Below, in pieces: positions 1 to 11,930 of a stretch of DNA of 64,000 nucleotides (position 1 is its first letter; every line of letters starts with the position of its first letter). The translations under genes and the position numbers were made by a program. This DNA is from Anseranas semipalmata (Eukaryota > Chordata > Aves > Anseriformes > Anseranatidae): contig VXAA01001101.1 of assembly GCA_013399115.1 (NCBI GenBank), positions 188,099 to 252,098 of the forward strand, given 5' to 3'. Below the pieces are notes generated by a model. It saw only the letters and a list, made by a program, of their open reading frames with translations, was not told the DNA's origin and did not search any database.

Positions 1-330
1 CCCCTCCCGTTGTGACTGTATGAAGCAGTTAAAAAAAAATGTGAATATCGAAGCTGGAAGGCAGCTGGACTTATAATTGTAAAGCCTGATGAGTGAATGG
101 AGCCAGAGATGCATTGTTCGCATAAGGTAGCCGAAACAAGTTTTTTCTACAAAAAAAAAAAATAGAAGAAAAAAAGAATACACCCTTCCCCAACAAACTC
201 AATGGCTCAACTACAAGATGCAGCTGTTGATTAAATATATGCACTTCGTACCGGAGCGTTTGAAATGTCTTCCTGATTTACAGGACTTACTGTCTTAATT
301 AACCTGTCTGTATTGAATAAACGTGGTCTT
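1..330 (+). terminator. Possible 3' UTR and poly(A) site of an unidentified plus-strand transcript
   Basis: AATAAA at 316-321 is followed within about 40 nt by a GU/U-rich stretch (gtggtcttg..., tttgggtctgtgtc), a good cleavage-site layout. The upstream 300 nt are AT-rich, non-coding and resemble a 3' UTR. No coding sequence is visible, so the gene cannot be named. In human the gene next to ESRP1 on this side is DPY19L4, transcribed in the same direction as ESRP1; that would be the wrong strand for this signal. Confidence 0.35.
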
Positions 331-3300
331 GTTTTTATTTTTGGGTCTGTGTCTCATTGTTAAGGGGAAGTGAATTTTGGTTTGTGTGAACAAAACTACG
401 TGGATGATGCTCTGGTAGGAACGTTCCCCTTGGTCTCCTTTCAGTTGTGAGATCTCCATTTTGCAGACAAAAAATCCCCCACAACAATCCGCATAGTCTG
501 ATGCAGTGGGACACCGGTTATTAATGCACGGAGATGCAACTGAGCCCCTTTGTTTGCCAGCAGCATTCATTCGTAAGCCATGAGACGCCCCTTCAAGCAG
601 CCGAGAATGTGGCTGTTGGAATTTATAAGTCAAATCGCAGTGAAACCAAAATTAAGTACCTTGTATTAGGGAAGGAACAGAGCTTGTGTTTGTTACCTAT
701 TTGGTTTTTTCTTTCTTCAGGGAGTGGAAGCAAAAAAAGAGGAAAAAGGAGGGGAGGGAGGTCTAGGCAGTCATGCATCACTAAGAACAAATTTTTCAAA
801 ATATGTTGAAAACATAGAATTTGATGCTGACGTTGATTAAGTTACAATACCCATTCTGAATAGCTTCCTTGGTGAAACCCCGCGTTAGGTTTTTACAAGT
901 CAAAGAACGAGCTCCAAGATCAGAACTGAACACATCAGACAGACCGGAGCATAACAATCTCCCAGCCCCCACTCAATTTGAGGTGAAAGCTTCTCCTTTG
1001 AAGAAGGTAGCAATCCCACATGAAAGAAAATGGAAGATGTTTGCCTTTGTCCAAGAGAGCAATGTGAGCAGCTACGTTTCCTTGTGCGATTAGTTTTTTG
1101 ATGAATACACTAAATCCACAAAATATTTTAGATTTCTTTCTTTGCTACCCGTTCCTGGTAAAAACTGACGCTGAAGGTTTCTATAGTGTTCCCCTGTATT
1201 CCTCATGCGCTAGAAACAGTACGTGATGTTATTATTAGCTTTATCTTGATTAATTTATAAGTAGAATGCAGTTTTTCCATATCAAAGCATGTAAGATGCA
1301 AAGGAAGAAGTTCAGCGCATTTTAGAGCCTCCTTAATTACTAACATCTGAAGTCCTTTTTCTCATAACTTATGCTGCTTTTGTGGCATTTTGCACGACTT
1401 GGAATGGATTTAGATTTGTCATTATTTCTTATCCTCAAATACAATAATGCAACGTGTAGGTTGTCCTTGCTTCAAAGGAGTTTTTATTTCAAATGTTGTT
1501 GTTTCCTTCTTACTCCACGAGAAAAAAAGTTCAAGAGAATGTAAAAACAAATCTTAGCCTCAAATATAACCACTAGCCAACAACAACTAAAAAACTAGTT
1601 GTTCTCGTATTTGTCCTTTAGATGCTCGAGCAGATAATTGTTCTCGCTGTGCCAACGGTGAATTTGAACTCTAGGATGAGCAGTTTAATTATCTTTAGTA
1701 AAAGAGCTGGAGGAAATACTCTAAAAAATGAGCATTGCTGATGGAGCCCGAGTTGTTACACAACTACGGTTAAAAGTGTATGTGCGGCTGTCAGCTGAAA
1801 TTATGAAAGCTACCGTGGTTGGCTTGAATTTTTTACCACCAATAATTATGCATCGGTTCTGCATTCCCCTTTTTCCCCTCTCCTTCCCCCCTCGACAAAT
1901 CCTAGCCCCTGTATACTAATGAGAACAGCTAACTTTACAAGTGTCCTTTGTAGTCATTGAAAGCCTTGAGACATTCCTTTTAAGGATTTTACTAGAATAA
2001 CACTTTTCAATAAACTGGCAGTTGAAGTGAGGCTTAGAAAAGATGCTAATAAATTTCACAGTGACTGGCTGTTTTTTAAGCTTCCTAAATTACTTCTAAA
2101 ATAGCTTTTACTTTCTCCTTTGTGAGAGGCTGGGAGATGTATATATGAAAAGGGTTATAGTGAGCTAAGTGCTATGTAGAGTGTGTGATGATTTGGTAAA
2201 AGGATTTTTGGCACTTGTTTCAGATAACTTGCATAACTCACTGGTGCGTCTTCATCACTTGCAATGCGAACATCCTCAGCTCATGCCAGTAACCTTTATC
2301 GTCACATCTTCCTTGTAAGTCTTAAAAATTGTCTTACTCAAAACAGAGCACATGTCACTTCTGCACGAGGAAACAGATCAAATGTGGCTTATTTTGGTTT
2401 TGGAAGCCAAGTTTTACAAGATGTTGGACCAATTGAAATATTGCCATAAGGTTTCCATTGATTCACTGCAAATTCTGTTTCTCAAATATTGTCGTGCAGC
2501 CTTGTGCTACACTATGTGAGCATACAAACAAAAATGAACTTTGATATCAAAGTCAACATATACTTTGTTGCCCAAATAGAATAAAAAAGGTTAAACAGTG
2601 ATGTAAGCGTTTTTGTGAGCTTTAAATATCTGTGTTGTAAAGGTAAGGTAATTTCTTTAATACATTTAGCCTGTTCTGGTCCTCACATACCAATTACTTG
2701 GTTTCTGTAGAAGCAAAAAGCAAATTTAGGTACATGCTACATTTGGCCTTCACAGTACGCTTAGATTATCTTCATTAGTAAGTGAAAATACAGTTTACTT
2801 CAGCTTTAAATGTGGAATGAAATTATATTTTCGTAATAAGCATTCAGCTAAGATTTATTGCCACCCTTTTTTTTCCATCTCATGAGGAAAAAATTGTTAA
2901 AACACAAGATTTTACAGCAGGTCACACATGAGCTGAAGCTGAAAAATAAACTGTGTAAATATTTGTAACAAGTGGTATGGCCATGCATTTGGGAAGATGT
3001 TTATTGTATTGGGGGGAGGCTATAATTTGGGGGTAGACCTGGTTTTGAATATTTTTGTAAACAAACGCAGAAAAGACTCAACAATCTCACATTTCCAAGC
3101 GCCTCTCGGTGGTGTTACGTTAGTACGGCACAAGGCTGCCGCAGCTTTTCCATCAGTTGTCTGCATCGTAGCCCAGTTCCTCCGGCGTTCTCTCCGTACG
3201 GCTGAACAAGCGTTTTCGTGACCCCTTGCCCAAAACTCAGCTTCGCGCCGTTGTTACACCTTGCTGGTTCTACTGCCATGTTCCTCTAGCTCGTGGGTGA

Positions 3301-3530
3301 AAGCGATTCAGCTTAGCCAGAAGTCTGGCAGGTGGGATGATTTTTGGCCGTTCTCCTGGCCTTGTGTCTCCTGGCTCCTGTTTAGCTTGCTACTGTGTGT
3401 GCAGCAGCACTTGGAGACCCCTGTAAAAATTAGGTTGCTGTAGCACTTGGCATAATAAACATGGCAGGAGAGTAGACTCTCTGCTCTAAGCCCTTAAAAT
3501 CTGATTTTAAAGAAGATTTTAAAGAAGATA
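331..3530. other. Intergenic DNA, nothing recognised
   Basis: This AT-rich sequence has only short open frames without family resemblance. Confidence 0.6.
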
Positions 3531-3535
3531 GTGAG

Positions 3536-3583
3536 TGCATCTCTTCCAACCTAAAGGATTCTGTGATTCTGTGATTCTGTGAT
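3536..3583 (+). mobile_element. CR1 LINE 3' end
   Basis: It reads cttccaacctaaaggattc followed by repeated attctgtg units, the hallmark 3' tail of avian CR1. The 5' part is not recognisable, as usual for 5'-truncated copies. Confidence 0.85.
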
Positions 3584-3589
3584 CTCACA

Positions 3590-5880
3590 GAAGGCATGAG
3601 GGATACGGATGTAGGCTGGCTGGTGCACAGCTTGCATCCTGTCCCACCAGGGCCAGTCCCCACGTCAGCGTCCTCTTCCTGTCTACCTAAACAGCATCCT
3701 TCATCCCCACCTGTTCCCTGGCTCCACGATTCTCCTCTCCTCACCCCGCATTCTCCCCTTACCTAGGCCATTATTTTGTGCTTGTAATCTTTCACTTTTA
3801 CATGTCTTTTTTTTTTTTTTTTTCCATGCCATTTTCCATGGTATTGCTTTTCCTAAACATTCAGTAGGTTTATTCTCCTCGGTTGCTTTTTGGCAGGTAC
3901 TTTTTTCACTTGCTTCTCCATTTGGCTTCAAGTATTGTAGCTCAGTCACTTTGTGGTAGCCCAGATCTGTTTTATTTCTTATAAACCTTGTGTTATGTTA
4001 GTTGGAGGGCAAGTTGCAAATATCTTTTGTGCTCAGTTTGTATGATATAGGGCAGAAATCAGGGGTGAAATCACAGCTGCAGTGAAATGAGCAGATGAAT
4101 TTAACAGAAAAATTCCTCTCCACTTCTATGGGAATTTCTTCCTGTATTTTATATAAGTAGCTGGAAAGCACCACTTAAAGTGCTGATGGCTACATCAATA
4201 CCTTTGCAGCAACACAAAAATGACATTGGCAAAATTTTTCCTGAGAAAATGCAGTTTATTCGCTTTCCCTCGCCACCCTTCCAAAAAAATGATGCTTTAG
4301 CTGTGTGACTGACTTCAGATTTGTCAATGCTGCAGAGTTCTCTTTCTGCAAATTCTCTGGTAAAGGGCAGCCTGCTAGAAAAAAAGGAGTTAGTGCCCTT
4401 GGAGAGAAAAAGGCTGCACCAGCCACACTAGTAGACACTGTAGAATCCACAACAGAGGCAGCTAAGGAAACCAGGCTTCATCGGTTCAGAGGCACACAGA
4501 ATCAGCTGTTCCCTATGCAATACCCTGGATCTAAATTGTATTATTTTTGCTTCCCATGATCTAATCTAGTGGTGTCTGGTGGAGTAATACGTTTAACTAA
4601 GGGTGCCCTTCACTGCTGTAGGTACTAGGACATCGGTGATCAAAAGAAATTGTAAAGACACCTCGTCCCCGTGTACACCTGGCAGTCACTGACTTGGCAG
4701 GACTTTCGTGAAGAGGTGTTAAAGAAAGGCTGCAAGCTGCTGAGCTGTGTGAAGACGTTTAACAACACCTTCAATTCCAGCCCCAAGTACAGGTTTTATA
4801 GCAACCACAATTGTAAAGGCAAAAAAAAAAAAAAAAAAACCTGCTGGAGCTTTTACAGTTGGAAGCCAAGTGGTAAGTTAGAGAATAAGGAGACCTGCTT
4901 TCATTTCCCACTCATGCAGGCACTGCCAGTCCTCATCTGGGCTGCTTTTGGAGGGGAGTCGCGGCTCCCAGCGTGTTGCGGGGCTTGCTCCGTCAGCTGC
5001 CACTCGGAGTGCGATCTCTGGTTGATTTTGCAGTCCGCAGAGGTTTTAGTCGTACAGCTCGATGCCGTCGTTTTTAGGAGCTGCACTGAATTAAAGAAAT
5101 GCATTTTTCATTTGGTGTTATGTGATGAAACAGCACCAGGATGAAAATGTTTTAATTAGAGGAAATGGATCCTGGCTGGCTTAATGCTAAGTATTTGCTG
5201 CTCTAAGCATTTTACTGCAAGAGGTCGAGACTTATTCTGTCTGTATCACAATTGCCCTAGTTTAAAGGCTTAAACCTGCAGAAGCATGGTCTCTAAGTTG
5301 AGGTGAAATTTTGGCTTATTAGTGCTCTTACATCCACATTGCAATGCCTTTTCATTTTCACAAGACTAGTGGTTTTCCACAGGAAACCAAACAGTGCTGA
5401 AGCAGGTGACGGAGCACGTGTATGCACATCCCCAGGTTCTCCAGAAGGATGAAAACCAAGGGGGTTAGTCCCTTCCCGTTGTTAGAAGGCAGCTTTAGCA
5501 GCTGGTATTCTGGCAATGCCCAGCTCTCAGTCAGCATACAGGTTCGCCCTGTCAATGTGGTATGTCATCTGTACCTCAGTTTGGAAGGTCGAAAAATGTG
5601 TTTTTCATCTTGCTGCTGTAGCTCTTCTGTTAGCTGCCACCAGGCTGCTTTGGCAGCTGCTCTCCTCCAAGGCCTCCAGCACAAACCTCTGCCACTCTCA
5701 GCTCAGTCCTCAGCAAGGTCTAGGTCCCTTCTGCTGAGTCACAGGACAAGGAAATCTTAACCGCCCCCAAAAAAGGAATATATGTTGGACCAGTAGCAGA
5801 ATGGAAATAAGAGAAATTCCCACCTCTGCATTCGTGTAGATCTGTTTTTCCCCCTTCTTTTTCTCCCTTTAATAGGGGCT
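3590..5880. other. Intergenic DNA, nothing recognised
   Basis: It holds poly-T at 3808-3823 and poly-A at 4821-4838. Open frames up to 157 codons show no recognisable domain. Confidence 0.6.
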
Positions 5881-5886
5881 GCAGAT

Positions 5887-5972
5887 GTTGGATTTGACGA
5901 TCTATGGTTGGACTTGATGATCTTGAGGTTCTTTTCCAACCTAAATGTTTCTATGATTCTATGTCAAGCACC
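5887..5972 (+). mobile_element. CR1 LINE 3' end
   Basis: The sequence ggttggacttgatgatctt, then ttttccaacctaaatg and tctatgattctatg, is the CR1 3' terminus. A partial repeat of the gttgga-tt-gatgatct block precedes it. Confidence 0.9.
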
Positions 5973-5979
5973 TCTGAAA

Positions 5980-8840
5980 GTCAAATTGCCTACCTCAGCA
6001 GGGACATGGAAGTGATCCAGAGTCCCAGTTTTTTACTTTTCCTGTTATTTTGCTGGAGACCCCTCCAGAGCACATTTACTTTGTGACGCTCCTGTTCTTC
6101 AGACTGTGGTAAGACAGATTCTCTGGGGTGAAAGAGTGGACATGCACAGCATGAGTGCTAGGGACACAAACATGGACTCAGGTGTGAGCCACTGAAACAG
6201 GACTTGAGCACAGGTTGCAGCTGTATTATTGACACTGAGAATGGTCCTACACTAGGGCATGTGCTATTAAATAGCTTTAAAATTAGGCTGCTAGGAAAAA
6301 AATTAGGACACGGCAAAAAATATGGAAGCCTACCATTATGTTTTCTGTCTCATTGTCTAAGTTAAGGGCAAAAGCTTTTAGTGCAATACTGCTTGTGTCT
6401 GGTGTGTGCACTGTCTTGATAGCTGCTCCTGGATGGGTCTTATCTTAGTGAAAGCAGATCCCATCAGAATCTATCGAATTATTGTTAGAAATAGAATTTC
6501 AAATGGATATTGTTTCATTTGTTCTTCCTAAACAAAGCAAAAATCCTCACGGTTAGTGAGATGTATATCCATGTGGAATGACCCTTTCAAGCATGTCTTC
6601 ATGCAGGAGTGACTTGAAGTTTGCAGCCAGCATAATACAGCTCCAATTTATGATGATAATGTCTTTAATTGATCTATTGTTGTAAGTCTCGGTTCTTTTG
6701 GCTTCAGTATTTTTAAAAGTGGTTGCAATGTTTTTTCTCATTCACAAGAGTGAAAATTTTTCTTGTATTTTCTAGAGTCAGAAAAGTTTTCCTTCAGGTT
6801 GGGAAGAAAAAAAAAGATAAGAAAATTTCAGCTCAAAATCGAATTGTGAAAAACGTTTTATGTTTTTAGATTGTATCCGCTTGGGAAAATTACATTACAA
6901 ACTGATCTTCACCTTTAAATATAACAAGCACAACCACCTGGAAAATGAAATTGTGTTATCCAGGAGGCACTACTTTTAAGTACCTAATTTTTAGAAAGTT
7001 TTAAATTGGAGAAGAGAGGTTAACATGAATGTTAAAACTAAATAGAAAGAGCAAAGCTTTTCAGTGGGTGATTTCAACTTCTCAAGTAGTCCACTCCAAT
7101 TTATTTGAACATTTGTGACTCAGCAGAGGAGATTAATGGATTGACACCAAGGGTGATTTTTCATAAGTGACAGTTTCATATAATTAAATCTTGAAGACTC
7201 TAGGAACTGTCATACTGGTAAGACCTGAGCTGTGGGTAGCTCAGTATCTGGGATGCTGGTCAGCTGCTTCATACCAGCTGCTGCATGGTGGAACAGCCCC
7301 AGCAGTTCTCCTCCTGGCCTCTAGCAGTTTGGCTTCCCCTCAGTGGTGTAGCTTGATAACCCTTCCATACTGTTGGCTTTAGATCTCTAGTTAGGGTTGC
7401 AGCTGATTTTCTTGGTAGCTGTGTGTGGTGGCATGGGTGATGCAGTGCTTTCAGAGCTGGGAGACCTGACCTGCTGTGGTCAGCTGGTGGAGGGCAGTGG
7501 GAGGGCGGTGGGGATGGTCAGAAGGGCAAGGCTGCCTCTGAGAGGAGCAGGGACCGCAGACACGCCTGGTGGTTGCCTTGGCTTCTGGGTGTAACACTGA
7601 GGGCTGGTGATGAAGCAGCAGGAATGGACCTTGGAGGTGGAAGCTGCCTCCAGAGGGGTGTGTGGGACTGGAAGTTGGGCTCCCTAAGAAAAGACTCCTC
7701 AGGGAATGTCGGAGGATGAGAAACAAGAAGACAACCAAGAGAAAATGGTCCCTAGAGAGGTGAGGTTTGAGCCAACATAAGGAAGTGAAGGACTCTGGAG
7801 GAAAAAAAGATGGTTTCAGACACTCCAGAGCAACCTACCGACACTGAAACCCTGAGGTGTGCACAAGCCTCAGTCCCCCTCACTAACTCCTAGAGAGGAT
7901 GATCACTAAAGCTTTGAGAGCAGATCACACAGCCCCACTGCGAGAGGGAAGAAGCTATTAAAGGCCCGTCTGGAGAGCTGTAGGCTTTCTGATGAGGAAA
8001 AACTGTAGCATGGCAAAGGGAACTCGGACAGGCTCGCAGCAGCTTCCCCGGCCGTGGTACCCAAGAGTGCCAGCAAGTAGAGACTGACCTCGGGAGGTGC
8101 TCACCCAGCCCTTCTCTCTGCGTGGGTGAGTTCTCAGCTTCAGGCCTGCCTGGGTCACTCTGGGATTTTTCCCTTTTGCTTTCATGGATTGCTTCCAGCC
8201 TGTGGGTCTGCACTGGCAGAACAGAAATGATCTGGGGGCCTGACCGTATTTATTCCTGTATTAGTGCTCCTCGATGCCCCAGCCCTTGAGATCTGAATCT
8301 CCTGTGTAATGCTGCCTCAGCTTCCTCCATCTGCCCTCGCGAGAGGGGGAAGTACAGCACTGCCTGAGTCTATTTCCACAGCGGTGGCGATAGAACAGAG
8401 CTGGGTGACGTGTCCTGCCTGTTTATTGACTGCCAGGTTACTGCAAAGCTGATGATTTTGAAAGCAGTGACATGGTACAGCTACACCTTCCTCTCTGAGC
8501 TACCTTTCTTTTTAAGTAAGTTAGTTGCTGCTGGGCTTCAACCCATGTGACTGAGCAAAATAAAGTACAAACAGTCTCTATTATTGTCTTGCTGTTCTTC
8601 TGGCTGCACATTCAGCAACGATGACAAAGCTTTTGTCAATACCAAAGACCTCGGTACTTATGCTAACAGCATGGGCTACCTTTGCAATTCTGCACATGCT
8701 GAGATTCATGGCACTGGGTGATCCTGGCATCAGCTACTTCCCTTGAATAACTGCTGTTATCCGCTGGTTAACACTCTCACTGTGTGTGATGATGTTTCTG
8801 AGGCACAGAGGATCCGATTAAAGAGTTTGCCACATCCTTA
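5980..8840. other. Intergenic DNA, nothing recognised
   Basis: AT-rich to 7.2 kb, then more GC-rich. No gene or repeat family is recognised. Confidence 0.6.
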
Positions 8841-8844
8841 CATC

Positions 8845-9062
8845 CTGGATATAAGGAGAAACCTCTTCCCCATGAGGACAGTCAGGCATGGGAACAGGTT
8901 GCTGGGAGGCTGCACAGTCTCCGTCCTTGGTGCTTGTTAAGATCAGAGTGGATAAAGCATTGAGCAACATGGTCTGACCTCAGGGCTGTCCCTGCTCTGA
9001 ACAGGAGGATGGACTGGAGACCTCCTGCGATCCTTTCAGCCTGAATTATCCTACAAAGCTGG
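8845..9062 (+). mobile_element. CR1 LINE 3' segment
   Basis: It follows the CR1 3' region in order: ccatgaggacagtcaggca, gggaacaggttgctggg, tggataaagcattgagcaac, tggtctgacctcagggctg, gaggatggactggagacctc, cagcctgaattatcct. It lacks the final octamer repeats. Confidence 0.88.
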
Positions 9063-9064
9063 CA

Positions 9065-11220
9065 CATCCACTTAAGGCAAAATATTCCATTCTAATGCAG
9101 TGGATGAAATTCACCTAATACTTCCTTAAATCCTACTAATAAGGAATCCAGGCTACTTGAATGCAGCCCATATGCCCCTTAGCAAGTGTGTTCACAGTAC
9201 CTTTCTCCTTGGTTTCCTCACGATCTAGGTTCTGCCCTTCCTCACTGAGACCTGTGAGGCCTCAAAAGCAATAACAGCCTTTCCCCAGATGCCAATTGCT
9301 CATCCACAACAGGGAAGAAATCCAGTGATCAGCTGGTGCTACTTAGGCACACAAGTGCATGTTTTCCTCCATCGCTGGAAAGGGCAGGCAGAAAGGCCCA
9401 GATGCCATCTTCGTGATTCAGGTATTTAACATTCCGCCACGGCTCGCATTTGGATTGCCTGTTGTTACCTTCGGACTTAAGAGGGAACAAACTGGTGCAA
9501 TGTTAATGTGTGCCCAAGGGTAAGGGTTATTTTTAATTCCTAAGAGAGCAAGAAAAAAGCCCTCCTCCAGATTTGAAGGAGCCCATCCCTTGCGTTGTTA
9601 GGATTGTGCTCACAATGGCAGGTCTTGTCTCAGTAAATCTACTGCCCTGGGACTTGACAAGAGCTGACAATACCCTCTGTATCAGGAAGCAGCTTGTTGT
9701 GAACCAGCAGCTTATCAGAAAACTTTCCAGCCCAGTGCCCAAGTAGGGAGTTTTCAAATCACTGTGACTGGACAACAAAAAAAACTCCAATTTTGAGTTC
9801 ATTTTTCAGTTCAAACTGAGAATTGAACGTGAGGTCAGTTTTCTGTTTGCTCCAGAATTAAAGTCACATCCTTTGCTTGGGGCAAGCCACAAGCCCGAGG
9901 CCCCTCTCAGACATGTTTGCATGTGCTCCCTGTGCCTCTGGCCTCCAGCGCGTACCAGCCTATTCTTTTGGCAAGGGCACTGGGATACTCAGGTGAGATC
10001 CCACATGCATGGTCTTAGTAGGGCAGGGCTAGCCCAGGCAATTCAGCTGTCCAGACCTCCCGACGCTCTCAGTTTAGTCTTCAGTAACGTGGCCAAGTTG
10101 CTCAGACAGTCTTTGGGAATGAGAGCATCTCTAAACCTCATCTGGAATATTGGTTGGCTGGCTTCCATGGGGACAGCTTCTTCTAAGAAAAACAAAACTC
10201 CCCCAAGCCCCAAATCTTACAAGACCAGTTATACCAAAAAAAAAAAAAAGGTGTGTGTGGGAGTTCTCTACAGTGGTGGAACACTATGGTATTTCTTAGC
10301 TGAGACAGACATTTGGAATAAAGGCACGTATCTCAAGATCAGAGTATGTATGGCCAGCACATCTTGAAGAGCCAACTCTAACCGACCTTTCCTAATTAAA
10401 TCTCAAAAATGGAACATGATGGATGGTTTAATCAGGCCCCTTTACATCATTTGCTGTGGGATAGAAGATAATTCACAGTTTTTTTTTCCAAATGTGTCTA
10501 GCACAAGGGATTTCCAAATCCTTAATTCTTCTTCTCTCTCTTATCTGAAATGCCATTATTTTTCCATCGCTCTTTGTGTGAGGCATGACCAGCACCTCAC
10601 GCAGCAGTGCTGACTGCTATTAAACACTGCAGCACTCTCAGTTGTCTCCATCCCTGCCTCTAAGAAACTCGAACAGCTTGTTTGCTTTTGAACAAAACTG
10701 CTGAACTGTCTCCTGTAATGCCCTATTATTCTTCTTCGCTGTAACATACTGCTTTTGATTTTTGCTTGGCTGGTTTGCTAGCAAACCCAGTTTGCATGTA
10801 TATGTACTGCAGTCGCATGCCAAGAGGCTAGCAGAGATACGTCTATCTGGCTACGTGCTTGGCAAAAACAGACCAATCCTTTTATCACCAAATGAGAAGT
10901 CATTATAGCCACCCTCTGGCCTCTCCCTCAGCAAAATTAGGCTATAAAAAATGTAGGTCTCCATCCTGCCCTATTAGAGTTAATGAGAAAAAGCCCGTCC
11001 AAGTCGGTGGTGCAGGGGCCTTAGCCTTTCTTAAATTGCCGGTGCAAATTGCATCACTGACTGTGTGGTGAGTCAGCACGCGTGTGATAAGTTGGCCGGT
11101 GGTTAGCGAGCACTCCGCCGCTTGGCAGTGGTACAGGATGCCGTTATGTCATTTCTTGGGCTGTATTAACACCTTGCCTAATCTGCGGGCTTCCTCGGGG
11201 GTTCTCCTTGCACCTCCCTC
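9065..11220. other. Intergenic DNA, nothing recognised
   Basis: It contains a 164-codon open frame (9873-10367, plus) without domain resemblance and a poly-A run at 10237-10249. Confidence 0.55.
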
Positions 11221-11930
11221 AAGTGTGAAATAGATGGAGATCGCTGACAAACTGAATCACTGAGTGCAGAGATGCAGGAGTTGTGCCAGCAGCTTGTGTC
11301 AGCTTTGAGCCTTCATTTTCCCGTGTAGCGAGGCTGTGACAATGCAGACAGGCACTTCCCATTAAATACTTACAGACACCGAAAATAGACGCTCCATTAC
11401 CGTAGCACATAGCTGACAGTAATGACAGGGGTCTGCTTACTAGTTCAGTTACACACTGGCAATCTGTCCACTTTTCATGCTTTATTTATCGGGTATTAAT
11501 TGCAACTTCCACTTACCGCTACCAGCCTAAATCGCTGCATTGTCCGCTGCTGCGATCAGACATTTACTTATTTTCGCTTCTGTTGTTAAGCATCAGAAAA
11601 CTCAATTACACGCGAGCACGCATGCATATACAAACACACAGTAGTAGGTTTGTGCTGATGTTTTTAAAGATACACATCTGCTGATACTAAAAATAGGTCC
11701 TTGTCAGCAGCTTGGTAATTTTAGGCTCATTGAGAATTCATCCCCATGGTAACTGTACAGTTGTTGAATCATTTATTATTTGAGCTTTGAAATCACAACA
11801 GTGCTGGCAATTTTCATCCTCTGAGCATTTTTAAGGACCTTTTGCAGCGTTGCATTACTACCTGCTCCGCATCATCAATATTTATCAAACAGTGCTAGCC
11901 CTTGAACTGACTTCTCCTTGTCTGCAGCAG
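11221..11930. promoter_or_regulatory. Candidate conserved non-coding element
   Basis: This is a non-repetitive, non-coding block of balanced composition that is rich in homeodomain-like TAATTG/ATTA and similar short motifs, without homopolymers. Its texture resembles vertebrate enhancers, but nothing more specific can be seen. It is a weak call. Confidence 0.2.

Noticed and set aside
9873..10367. 164-codon plus-strand open frame
   Set aside because: It runs through a poly-A tract (poly-Lys) and resembles no protein family.
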